A DNA stretch of 64,000 bases from an uncultured Clostridium sp. (GTDB taxonomy: Bacteria; Bacillota_A; Clostridia; TANB77; CAG-508), in assembly GCA_948466265.1 (NCBI GenBank), contig CAOJZU010000006.1, positions 1-64,000 on the forward strand, read 5' to 3'. The notes beneath the pieces are model-generated. The model made no database searches. It had not been told where the DNA came from and worked only from the letters and a program-made list of their open reading frames with translations. Shown piece by piece: positions 42,627-53,328 of the stretch. A program made the translations under genes and the position numbers. Position 1 is the stretch's first letter, and each line of letters opens with the position of its first letter.

Positions 42627-42691
42627 TTTTTACTCCTACATCTAATATTAAGGAAAATTTATTTCTAATTGCTTAATAATGTCTTCAATAT

Positions 42692-43603
42692 TTATGTCAG
42701 TTCTATTATTTTTTTAATAAGCTCGTTATCTACTATTTTATTAATTCCAAAGCACTTTTTACCCAAATCTTTTATTGAAGCACCTAAATGATACATTTCC
42801 TTATTGTCTATGGCAATAAATCTATCGTGAAATTTATTAGTTCTTGCAAGCTTTAAAGTAGGATTTTCTTTATTAAATTTTTGAATATCTATGTTTTGAA
42901 TATTACTCTTGTTAGATGTTAAAATAATTACCTCAACATTCTCCTTTTTCTTTACCAACATTTTCAAAATACTATCATCAACATAATTATCTATTATTAA
43001 AATCTTAGTATTTGCCTTCTTTATAATATCTATTATTAAGCTATAACTCTCGTAAATTTGTCCATTAAAAAATATCCTTTGTTTTATATTTTCTTCTAAT
43101 TGCAAAGTATTAAAGATTTTATCAAATTTCTTATCATGTTCTAGTAATTTATATTCTATATTTGTTAATCTTTCAAATACTTGTCCATTAAGCATTAAAA
43201 ATTTTCTCATTTCTACAAATGCTTTCATAATATTTACACTAACACTTATTGCAACATCACTTTTTAACAATGCTGATAACATTGCAATACCTTGCTCTGT
43301 AAATGCATATGGTAAATATTTTCTATGTTGCCCTCTTCCATTATTGTTTAAGGTGACAAATTGGCACCTTAAAGATTTAAATTCACTTTCATTTAATTGA
43401 AAGCAAAAATCCTTTGGAAATCTTTCAATATTCCTTTTTACAACACGATTTACATATTTTGTTTCACAATGATACATGTTTGCTACATCACTATCTAACA
43501 TCACTTGCTTTTCTCTTATTGTATAGATTAAGTTTTTGATATCCTCAATTTCTAATTTATTTTGGACTATTATTTCATTTTTTTCTTCCATACTTAACTT
43601 CAC
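42692..43603 (-). CDS. ORF6N-domain DNA-binding protein with PLD-like C-terminus
   Basis: Residues 20-105 are an ORF6N (KilA-N-related) domain (IREKQVMLDSDVANMYHCE, YAFTEQGIAMLSALL), found in phage and mobile regulators. The C-terminus (KILIIDNYVDDSILKML, HDRFIAIDNKEMYHLGASI) resembles a phospholipase-D-like nuclease half-domain with an H-x-R/K-x-D core. The fusion suggests a mobile-element or defence role. The likely start is the ATG a few codons in (MEEKNEI). No CGG is present. Confidence 0.8.
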   Translation of the reverse strand: MKLSMEEKNEIIVQNKLEIEDIKNLIYTIREKQVMLDSDVANMYHCETKYVNRVVKRNIERFPKDFCFQLNESEFKSLRCQFVTLNNNGRGQHRKYLPYAFTEQGIAMLSALLKSDVAISVSVNIMKAFVEMRKFLMLNGQVFERLTNIEYKLLEHDKKFDKIFNTLQLEENIKQRIFFNGQIYESYSLIIDIIKKANTKILIIDNYVDDSILKMLVKKKENVEVIILTSNKSNIQNIDIQKFNKENPTLKLARTNKFHDRFIAIDNKEMYHLGASIKDLGKKCFGINKIVDNELIKKIIELT

Positions 43604-43671
43604 ATCCTTTAAAGTCTATATTAAATAGTTTAAAACAGTTGTTTGGTAATGTCAAGTATTTTTTTGTTTTT

Positions 43672-44696
43672 TTATAAAATAATCATTGCATCTCCAAAGC
43701 TGAAGAATCTATATTTCTCTTTTACTGCTTCATTGTATGCTTCTAGCACAAACTCTCTTCCTGCAAGTGCTGATACTAGCATTAAAAGTGTTGATTTTGG
43801 TAGGTGGAAGTTTGTAATTAGTCCATCTATACATTTAAATTTATAACCGAGGATATATATATATACTTGTATCTCCTTCACATTCATGCACATATCCTTT
43901 TTCGTCTGAAATACTTTCTAATACTCTACATGATGTTGTCCCAACTGAAATTACTCTTTTACCTGTTTCTTTTGCATTATTTATTTTTTCTACGTCTTCT
44001 TTTTTTATATAGAAGTGTTCTGAATGCATTTCATGTTCTTCTACATTTTCTGTTTTTACTGGTCTAAATGTTCCAATTCCTACATGTAATGTTACTTTTG
44101 CGACAGATATTCCTTTATCTTTTATTTTATTAAGTAGTTCTTCTGTGAAATGAAGTCCTGCTGTTGGTGCAGCAGCTGAACCATCATTTTTTGCATATAT
44201 TGTTTGATATCTTGATTTTTCTTTTAGCTCTTCATGTATGTATGGTGGAAGTGGCATAAGTCCTATTTTATCTAATATTTCATTAAAAATACCATCATAT
44301 GTAAATTCTACTTTTCTTGTTCCACCTTCCATTATTTCTAAAACTTTGGCTTTTAAAATTCCTTCTCCAAATATTATTTCTGTCCCTGGTTTTAGTTTAT
44401 TTCCTGGTCTTACAATACTTTCCCATATGTCCCCTTCTATTTGCTTTAAAAGTACAAATTCAACATTTGCACCTGTTTTCTTTTTTCCGATAAAGTCTTG
44501 CTGGTATTACTTTTGTATCATTTATAACTAAGCAATCTCCTGGATTTAAATATTCTATTACATCTGTAAAAGTTTTATGTTCTATTTCGTTTTTTTCTCT
44601 ATTTAATACCATAAGTCTTGATGAATCTCTTTTTTGAATTGGTGTTTGAGCAATAAGTTCTTCTGGTAGATTGTAATCAAAATCTGTAACTTTCAT
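43672..44696 (-). CDS. queA: S-adenosylmethionine:tRNA ribosyltransferase-isomerase (2 CGG +1 sites)
   Basis: This 340-residue enzyme acts after Tgt in queuosine synthesis. It has [41 protein letters not shown] and [14 protein letters not shown]. In-frame CGG at 44487-44489 and 43847-43849 (CGGT) are read +1, restoring the invariant ARLYGKK and IYPGYKFK. The start at 44696 follows GGAAGGAAT; a longer open frame upstream has no site. Tgt lies 9 kb away. Confidence 0.95.
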
Positions 44697-44765
44697 TTTT
44701 ATTCCTTCCATTAAATAATACATTAATTTTAAAGTCCGCACCAGGGAGTTTCTAATAATATATGC

Positions 44766-45345
44766 CTACTTTTTATTTACATTAATTAATATTTCTCGAA
44801 TCAATTCGTATCTTTTACAAACTGCTTTAGGCACACTCTTCTCTATGTAAGTTTTATTGTCTTCTATAAAAGCCCCTCTTATCTTAGTTGATGACACTGC
44901 ATTAAACATTTCGTTTCTTTCGAATAACTTCAAATTTATTCTTTTTCTTATGTCTTTATCTTGAAACCAGTCTTCTATTATTTCTGGCTCGTCCGAAAAA
45001 TACATTGTAAAATTCTTTTGATTTGCTATCCCGTACCACATTATAATATAGATATCTTCCCCATTCTAGGTTCGATGGCATATCTGTTTCTTCTGTCCAG
45101 TCTGGAAGATTATTTACTGTTATTTTTTGTTTTTCTTCTTTTGTAAAATCATTTTCTAAAGTTTCTTCTAAAATCTCTCTTCGTATATTTACTTCCATAG
45201 GGTTTCTTGCTGTTTCCTTTTTATTTGCACTTCCTATTAAAATTATAACCCTATCATTTTCTGATAAGGCTTTTTTTATCATACCAATATGCCCAATATG
45301 AAGTGGTTGCATTCTAGATAAAAATACTCCAACTCTTTCTGCCAT
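44766..45345 (-). CDS. Nicotinamide-nucleotide adenylyltransferase, NadM-like (1 CGG +1 site)
   Basis: This 192-residue nucleotidyltransferase makes NAD from NMN and ATP. It has the HIGH-type motif SRMQPLHIGHIGMIKKA and SSTKIRGAFIEDN near the C-terminus. The in-frame CGGG at 45031-45033 needs a +1 step (YYNVVGIANQKN). Only 38 bases further on, a CGG at 44993-44995 (MYFSDEPE) is out of phase and needs nothing, a clean internal control. It follows rseP closely. Confidence 0.88.
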
Positions 45346-45356
45346 TCATTTTCCTC

Positions 45357-46089
45357 CTAAAATATCCTCATAACATCATTATACATAACAACTATTGAAA
45401 GTCCTATAATAAATGCAAACCCTAGCATTTGTATTTTTAGTGATGTTTCTTCTTTTAATGGTTTTCTCTTTATCAATTCTATAATATATATTAATACCTT
45501 TCCTCCGATCTAGTGGTGGAATTGGTATAAGGTTTGTAATGCCAAGTGATAAAGATATTATAGAAAGTAAATATATAAAGTCTGTAATTCCTGATGTCTT
45601 AGAAACTATGCTTGCAATTCCAACAGGTCCAGCCAAATCGTCCATGCCAGCCCTACCTGTAATCAATGTTTTTACGCTATCAAAAAGTGCTCCTATAAAT
45701 CCAATTGTATTCTCATAAGCAACTTGCAATCCATAGTGTACAGTAACTAATATAAAATATATAATTAACCCAAATGCTATATTTATAACTGGACCTGCTA
45801 AAACAATGGCTAATTTTTTCCAAAAACTTGCTTTGCTAAATGAGCCGTTCCTTGCTTGAAAATTCGTCTTCGCCCTCCATACTTACATATCCCCCGAAGA
45901 GGTATAATTCTTATAGAGTAAGTCGTATCTCCTTTTTGTTTACTGAAAATTTTCTTACCAAAGCCGTACAGAAAATTCGTTTACTCTTATTTTGCAAAGT
46001 TTAGCAGCCACAAAATGACCGCCTTCATGTATAACTACTAATACTCCAAGCATAATTATAGTTTTGACTATTCCAATTAGTATACTCAA
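45357..46089 (-). CDS. rseP: Site-2 protease RseP/RasP, short form without PDZ (4 CGG +1 sites)
   Basis: This 242-residue M50 metalloprotease has the HEGGH zinc site, NEFSVGFGKKIF, IPLGGYVSM and PIPPLDGGK. It cuts membrane-spanning substrates. In-frame CGG at 45964-45966 (CGGC), 45894-45896 (CGGG), 45845-45847 (CGGC) and 45505-45507 (CGGA) are read +1. They restore VGFG, PLGGYV, KEGSF and the metal-binding LDGG. The usual PDZ domain of about 170 residues between the catalytic halves is missing. The TTG start at 46089 is the only one giving the full N-terminus. CGG in EGGHF is out of phase. Confidence 0.92.
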
Positions 46090-46107
46090 AAGTTATTTCC
46101 ATCCTTT

Positions 46108-46951
46108 CTAAAGACTTATAAGCAATATATATGCTACTGGTGCTATAAATATTATACTATCTATTCTATCTAGCATTCCGACCATGTCCTGGAATTAGAT
46201 TACTATAATCTTTTATTTTATTGTACCTCTTAATACTAGATGCTGCAAAGTCTCCGAGCTTGAGCTAATATACTTAGTATTAATGATATTAATATAATAT
46301 ATATATATGATATATTTGCATGGAAATATTTATTACATATTACTGTATAGATAATAGATATAATCACTGCTCCGTATTGCTCCAGAAATGCAGCCTTCTA
46401 TTGATTTATTTGGACTTATTTTACTAAATTTATGTTTCCTTGTATTAAAGAATTTTCCTCCTAAGTATGCAAAAGTATCAGTCCCCCAAGCACATATTAA
46501 TACATACCATATAAGAAATGTTCCTTCACATGAAGCACGCAACATTGGTAAAAATATTAAAAATACTGGTATATAAAGTATTCCAAACATAGTTATTGCT
46601 CCGATCAACAACTGTTGTTTTCATTCCTGAATTTAGCACATGAAAAAATACTATAAAAACAGAAAATATTATAAGAATAAACATCATATTAAGCATATCC
46701 GCATTTACATCTATTAGTGATGATTTTAAATGCAACAATCTAAGTACTCCTATACTTAAACATGTTAAATATCCTATCCATTTGATAGGTTTTGCATCTA
46801 TTCCTTTTTCAAATGCATCATAAAATTCTTTTAAGCTTATTAGTGCAATAATTCCAAAAAATATGTCTATAATCACAGTATTTCCAAAAACTATAATTCC
46901 TATAACTGCTGGAAGTCCAATTACTGTTGTTAAAACTCTTTTAATATCCAT
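46108..46951 (-). CDS. cdsA: Phosphatidate cytidylyltransferase (4 CGG +1 sites)
   Basis: This 279-residue integral membrane enzyme makes CDP-diacylglycerol. It has the CdsA signature at the C-terminus (KRYNKIKDYSNLIPGHGG, then MLDRIDS). In-frame CGG at 46601-46603, 46372-46374, 46254-46256 and 46178-46180, all CGGA, are read +1. The last two restore AQAGDFAASSIKR and the invariant second Gly of PGHGG. CGG in VNADML is out of phase. The gene lies between uppS and rseP, the usual order in Firmicutes. Confidence 0.95.
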
Positions 46952-46956
46952 AGAAT

Positions 46957-47658
46957 TTATTTTCCTCCATATTTTCTATTTCTATTTTCATATATTTTTA
47001 TTGCTTCTTCTAAATCATTTTCTGAAAAATCTGGCCAATATTTATCGCTAAAAATAAATTCTGAGTAAACAAGTTGCCAAGTAAGGAAATTGCTAAGTCT
47101 AATTTCGCCACTTGTTCTAATTAAAAGATCTGGATCTGGTTCATCTTTTGTATATAAATAATTCTCTACTAAATTTTCATTTATATCCTCTATACAAATC
47201 TTACCTAAAGATACATCTTCTGCAATTTGCCTAACTGCTCTTGTTATTTCGTCTCTCCCACCATAATTAAATGCTATACATAGTTTCGTACCTGTATTAT
47301 CTTTTGTTTTATCTATTGCCTTTTTTATGCTTTCTTGCAATGCTTCTGGAAGAGTTTCTATATGTCCAAATATTTTTATTTTTACATTTTCTGTATCCAC
47401 AGCTTTTGCTAAATCATCTAAGTAATTTTTAAACAGAACCATTAGAGCTCCTACTTCTTCTTCACTTCTTTTCCAATTCTCAGTAGAAAATGCAAAAACA
47501 GTAAGGTATTCTATCCTTAATTTATTTGCATGCCTTGTTATTTTCTTTAGTGTCTCTGCTCCCTCCTTATGTCCAAGCTTTGTAGTTAATCCGTGGGATT
47601 TTGCCCATCTTCTATTTCCATCCATTATTATTGCAATATGCCTTGGCAAGTTATTCAT
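46957..47658 (-). CDS. uppS: Isoprenyl transferase (undecaprenyl-PP synthase), 233 aa
   Basis: This cis-prenyltransferase makes the lipid carrier for peptidoglycan. It has PRHIAIIMDGNRRWAKSHG, FAFSTENWKR, FNYGGRDEI and DLLIRTSGEIRLSNFL. The length is standard. It is intact, and CGG in SHGLT is out of phase. cdsA follows at five bases. Confidence 0.96.
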   Translation of the reverse strand: MNNLPRHIAIIMDGNRRWAKSHGLTTKLGHKEGAETLKKITRHANKLRIEYLTVFAFSTENWKRSEEEVGALMVLFKNYLDDLAKAVDTENVKIKIFGHIETLPEALQESIKKAIDKTKDNTGTKLCIAFNYGGRDEITRAVRQIAEDVSLGKICIEDINENLVENYLYTKDEPDPDLLIRTSGEIRLSNFLTWQLVYSEFIFSDKYWPDFSENDLEEAIKIYENRNRKYGGK

Positions 47659-47668
47659 TACTTCTACC

Positions 47669-48560
47669 TCATTTTTCTCTATTTTTAATGTATAATGCGA
47701 GCTTCTTTAAAAAATCTGCTTTCTCTCCAAATTTCTTTAGATTTTCTATACTACCATTTGTCATATCTTCTAATATTTCTTTTGATTTTTCTATTCCATA
47801 TTTTGTAACAAATGTTACTTTATGTTTTTCTCTATCATTTCCAACAGGCTTACCTAAAACTTTCTCGTCTCCGATTTCTGATAATATATCATCTTTTATC
47901 TGGAAGCTAAGTCCTATACCTTCTGCATAAGATGTAATATCTTCCAAATCTTTGTCTGTTGCCCCAGCAAGTATTCCTCCTATTCGGCAAGCTGCTTTTA
48001 TAAGGGCTCCTGTTTTATTTTTATGCATATATTCTAGATATTCATTTGATATTTCTTTTCCTTCAAATTCAGTATCTACATATTCTCCTGCAATCATTCT
48101 ATCTACTGCAAATGTAAGTTCAGCAAATGATCTTATCATTTTATCCCTTATATCGTCATTTTCATTATTTAATAAACTTTTACTTATAACCATATATGCA
48201 TTATTTAAAAGGCTATCACCTGCAAGCAATGCTGTTGCTTCATTAAATATTTTATGATTTGTAGGTTTTCCGGTGTCTTAAATCATCATTATCTATAATT
48301 GGTAAATCATCATGTATAAGTGAAAAATTATGTATCATCTCCATTGCTATTGCAAATGGAAAAACCGTCTTGTAATCTTCTTTAAATAATTTATATACTG
48401 ATATCATAAGTACTGGTCTTAATCTTTTTGCTGAACTGATTAAACTATATTCTGCCGATGAATTTAATAATCTTTCAGGACATTCGTTTTTTCTTACATA
48501 TTTTTCAAGTTCAACATTTATGATATCTACATACTGTTTTAATTCTTCCTTAAAATCCAT
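47669..48560 (-). CDS. ispA: Farnesyl/geranyl diphosphate synthase (1 CGG +1 site)
   Basis: This 296-residue trans-prenyltransferase has the first Asp-rich motif SLIHDDLPIIDND, the second SFQIKDDILSEIGD and RLRPVLM. The in-frame CGG at 48270-48272, read +1, gives LRHGKPTNHKIF, which is nearly invariant. CGG in SEIGDE and NSSAEY is out of phase. It sits where dxr often lies in this cluster and supplies UppS with substrate. Confidence 0.94.
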
Positions 48561-48583
48561 TAATCCTTATCCTTTAAAATTTC

Positions 48584-49133
48584 TTATACACTCATAATCT
48601 CTTTTTCTTTTAAGCTAAGTATTTCATCAATTTTTTCTATTTTTTTATCAGTTAATTTTTGAACTGTATTTTCTGCATTTTTCAAATCATCTTCTGTAAT
48701 ATTTCCATCTTTTTGTTCTTTTTTAGCTTTATCTAGACCTTCCCTTCTTAACGAACGAATAGACACTTTTGCTTCTTCTGCAATTTTTTTGATGTCCTTT
48801 GCTATCTCTTTTCTTCTTTCCTCATTTAACTCTGGAAATGCAAGTCTTAAAACTTTCCCATCATTATTTGGAGTAATTCCAATATCTGATGCAAGTATAG
48901 CTTTTTCTATATCTTTTAGCGCTCCCATATCCCAAGGTTGAACAACTATCAATCTTGCTTCTGGCACAGATATTCCGAGCCACTTGACTTATTGGTGTCT
49001 CTACTCCATAATATTCTACTTTAACTTTATTAAGTATTGCAGGATTTGCTCTTCCTGCTCTAATTTCTGAAAAGTTTTCTTGCAAAACACTTATTGTCTT
49101 ATCCATTTTGTTTTCAATTTCACTAAAATCCAT
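48584..49133 (-). CDS. frr: Ribosome recycling factor (1 CGG +1 site)
   Basis: This 182-residue protein splits the ribosome after termination together with EF-G. It has EIRAGRANPAIL, SVPEARLIVVQPWD and GLDKAKKEQKDG motifs. The in-frame CGG at 48975-48977 breaks the standard reading; the +1 step gives ISQVAGISVPEARL. An essential translation factor therefore depends on the shift. It follows pyrH by 31 bases. Confidence 0.96.
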
Positions 49134-49164
49134 AAAAATTTCCCTCTACTTTCTTTTTTGTTTT

Positions 49165-49872
49165 TTATTCTACTACAGTACCAATATTTTCGCCTTTAAT
49201 TATCTTGACTATGTTTTCAGGTTCATCTATTCCAAATACTCTAAGAGGTATATTGTTATCTCTACATAGAGATGTTGCAGTTGAATCCATTACTTTTAAA
49301 TCTTTATTTAATATATCTAAATATGATATTTTATCATATTTAACTGCAGTCTTATCTATTTTAGGATCTGCAGAATATACTCCATCTATTGTTTTTGCAA
49401 GTAGGATTACTTCTGCGTCTATTTCAGCTGCTCTTAGAGCTGCTGCTGTGTCAGTGGTAAAATACGGATTTCCTGTACCACAAGAAAATATTACAACTCT
49501 TCCATTTTCTAAATGCTTTATTGCTTTTCTTTTTATGTATGGTTCAGCTATTTGTCTCATTTCTATCGCTGTTTGCAATCTTGTTTTTATCCCTCTTGCT
49601 TCTAATGTATCTTGAAGTGCAAGTCCATTCATTGTAGTTGCAAGCATTCCCATATAATCTGATGTTGTTCTTTCCATCTGATGTCCATACTTTCCTCTCC
49701 AAAAGTTTCCTCCTCCTACTACTATTCCAACTTGTACACCCATATCAGCAACTTTTTTTACTTCATCACAGATTTTTCCTATAACATCTGCATATACACC
49801 TGTCTTATTTTCTCCTGCAAGTGCTTCTCCACTTAATTTTAATAAGACACGTTTGTATTTTACCTCTCCCAT
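49165..49872 (-). CDS. pyrH: UMP kinase, 235 aa
   Basis: PyrH phosphorylates UMP. The sequence has [49 protein letters not shown] and a final [14 protein letters not shown]. It is intact with no CGG. AGGAAGAAAA precedes the ATG. It heads the pyrH-frr-ispA-uppS-cdsA-rseP run. Confidence 0.96.
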   Translation of the reverse strand: MGEVKYKRVLLKLSGEALAGENKTGVYADVIGKICDEVKKVADMGVQVGIVVGGGNFWRGKYGHQMERTTSDYMGMLATTMNGLALQDTLEARGIKTRLQTAIEMRQIAEPYIKRKAIKHLENGRVVIFSCGTGNPYFTTDTAAALRAAEIDAEVILLAKTIDGVYSADPKIDKTAVKYDKISYLDILNKDLKVMDSTATSLCRDNNIPLRVFGIDEPENIVKIIKGENIGTVVE

Positions 49873-49970
49873 TTTTCTTCCTCCAAATATAATTTTAAAT
49901 TATTGTATCATATATTCTTAAATTTTTGTTAACTTTTTTAAAATTTATATAAAAATATTTATTAGCTATA

Positions 49971-50552
49971 CTAATATATATTATTTGCCTCTATAAATTC
50001 TATTACTTCCTTTGGAATTATATCTTGATTTGCCTTTTCTTTTCTCCATAAGTTCCTAAATTCAGTTGCACTCTTTTCTTTATAATCTTTGTTTTCTATA
50101 ACTTCAATGTTTGTATTTCTCAGAATAGAATTATTTGCTATATATTGTTTCAAATTTATTTTTTCTCTTTCAAAAACAATATAATTATACTCACTTAAAC
50201 TTTCACTTTCTTTCCATTCTAGTAATTTTATAAAATTATCTGCTCCCATAAGAAAATACTTTTCTTCATTTGGATATGTTTTTTCTATTAATCTAAAGGC
50301 ATCTATTGTATCCAATTTTTTATTTACCTTTATTTCTATATCTGAAACTTCAAAGCTTTCTTCTGCTTTACATACAATTTCTAGCATTTCATACCTATAT
50401 TTTGCCTTTGCAAGTCCTTGTTTTCCATAAAAATCTCCCATAGGAATAAATATTATTTTATCTAATTTACATTTTTCTAAAGCAGTCTTTGCTAAAGATA
50501 TATGTGCATTTGTTGGTGGATTAAATGAACCCCCAAAAAAACCAATTCTCAT
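49971..50552 (-). CDS. nadD: Nicotinate-nucleotide adenylyltransferase, 193 aa
   Basis: NadD makes deamido-NAD. It has GFFGGSFNPPTNAHISLA, FIPMGDFYGKQGLA, YFLMGADNF and SATEFR. It is intact with no CGG. It overlaps tmk by four bases. A second, NadM-like adenylyltransferase lies at 44.8 kb. Confidence 0.93.
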   Translation of the reverse strand: MRIGFFGGSFNPPTNAHISLAKTALEKCKLDKIIFIPMGDFYGKQGLAKAKYRYEMLEIVCKAEESFEVSDIEIKVNKKLDTIDAFRLIEKTYPNEEKYFLMGADNFIKLLEWKESESLSEYNYIVFEREKINLKQYIANNSILRNTNIEVIENKDYKEKSATEFRNLWRKEKANQDIIPKEVIEFIEANNIY

Positions 50553-51229
50553 AATATTTCCTTGACCTCTTTAAATATCTCTTCTCCAATATCTTCTATG
50601 CTTCTTATCTCTCCATTTATTGTACATTTTATTTCATTCCAATTATAATCTCTTGCTAACTTACATGCAGCTTCATAACTTTCTTCAAGATGTTTTTTAT
50701 CTCTCTCATGTATGTCTTTTGGTGCATTTTTGTCAAATTTATTTTTTCTATTTTGTATAAGCCTTTCTACACAGTCTATTGGCATATTTAGAAAAAATAT
50801 TTTATCCGGAATAGGAATTTTATATATATTAAATTCTAAATCCCAAAGCCAATCCAAGAATTTCTTTCTTTCTTCCTTGTCCTTTATCTTTCCTGCTTGG
50901 TGCACCATATTAGCTGTTGTATATCTGTCTGCAAGAATTAAACCACCATTTTTGTAATATTCTTCTAAATCTTTTTTATATGTAGCATATCTATCAGCAG
51001 CATAGAAGGTTGATGCTATATATGGACTTACATCTTTCGCATCTGTTCCAAATTCTCCTCTTAAATACATTTTTACAAGCCCAGAAGATTCTGATTCGTA
51101 ATTTGGAAAATCAATTCTCCTAAATTCTATATTTTTTTCTTTTAATTTACTTTCTAAACACTTCATTTGTGTTTCTTTTCCACTACCATCTGTTCCATCT
51201 ATTACTATTAGTTTCCCTCTTTTTTTCAT
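50549..51229 (-). CDS. tmk: Thymidylate kinase, 226 aa
   Basis: The P-loop is VIDGTDGSGKETQ, followed by a DFPNYES motif and LADRYTTANMVHQ. It makes dTDP. The sequence is closer to the longer thymidylate-kinase-like variant of Clostridia. It is intact, and CGG in PIPDKIF is out of phase. Confidence 0.9.
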   Translation of the reverse strand: MKKRGKLIVIDGTDGSGKETQMKCLESKLKEKNIEFRRIDFPNYESESSGLVKMYLRGEFGTDAKDVSPYIASTFYAADRYATYKKDLEEYYKNGGLILADRYTTANMVHQAGKIKDKEERKKFLDWLWDLEFNIYKIPIPDKIFFLNMPIDCVERLIQNRKNKFDKNAPKDIHERDKKHLEESYEAACKLARDYNWNEIKCTINGEIRSIEDIGEEIFKEVKEIL

Positions 51230-51294
51230 TCTTTTCTCCCTTTATCCAAACAAAGTACATATGAACTAAATTTCATATGTACCTTTGCTAAATC

Positions 51295-52877
<1,583 letters not shown>

Positions 52878-52902
52878 ATTACGTCCTCCTTTTTATGATT
52901 TA

Positions 52903-53244
52903 CTAAACAATCTTGCTCCAAAACCAATCTAAACTATTGTCAATGCTCTTTTTATTTCTATGCTTTGCTTCAATATCATCAATCCAAAGATATGAAATAT
53001 ATGTCACAAGCGTAAAACCAAAATCATATAACATAGATATAGAAAGAATTTTTTCATATCCTAGGTAATCCTCTACAAATATAAATAATTGCAAAGCATG
53101 TATTACTAATAAGCTTATGCAAAAAAGTAAAGCAATTCCAGGAATAAATGCTCTTTTAATCTCATGACCTAAGAAAACTGCACAAATTATTCCAGCTAGA
53201 CAAAGCATTATTATTAACGGTTGTGTTAAATCTATTACAGGCAT
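52903..53244 (-). CDS. Hypothetical membrane protein, 113 aa
   Basis: Three hydrophobic segments (about residues 9-27, 33-53 and 66-88) are followed by a charged tail. The family is not recognised. A promoter (TTGCAA, 18 bases, TATAAT, 53282-53311) lies upstream, and an ATGGAGG site precedes the ATG. It may be co-transcribed with metG 25 bases downstream. Confidence 0.65.
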   Translation of the reverse strand: MPVIDLTQPLIIMLCLAGIICAVFLGHEIKRAFIPGIALLFCISLLVIHALQLFIFVEDYLGYEKILSISMLYDFGFTLVTYISYLWIDDIEAKHRNKKSIDNSLDWFWSKIV

Positions 53245-53281
53245 ATTTTACCTCCATTTTCATTTGTTACTAATATTATAT

Positions 53282-53311
53282 ATTATACACGTCTTTTTAT
53301 ACTTTTTGCAA
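53282..53311 (-). promoter_or_regulatory. Promoter upstream of the membrane protein and metG
   Basis: TTGCAA (53306-53311), an 18-base spacer and a perfect TATAAT (53282-53287) lie on the minus strand. Confidence 0.65.
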
Positions 53312-53328
53312 TAGTTTGATAAAAATTA

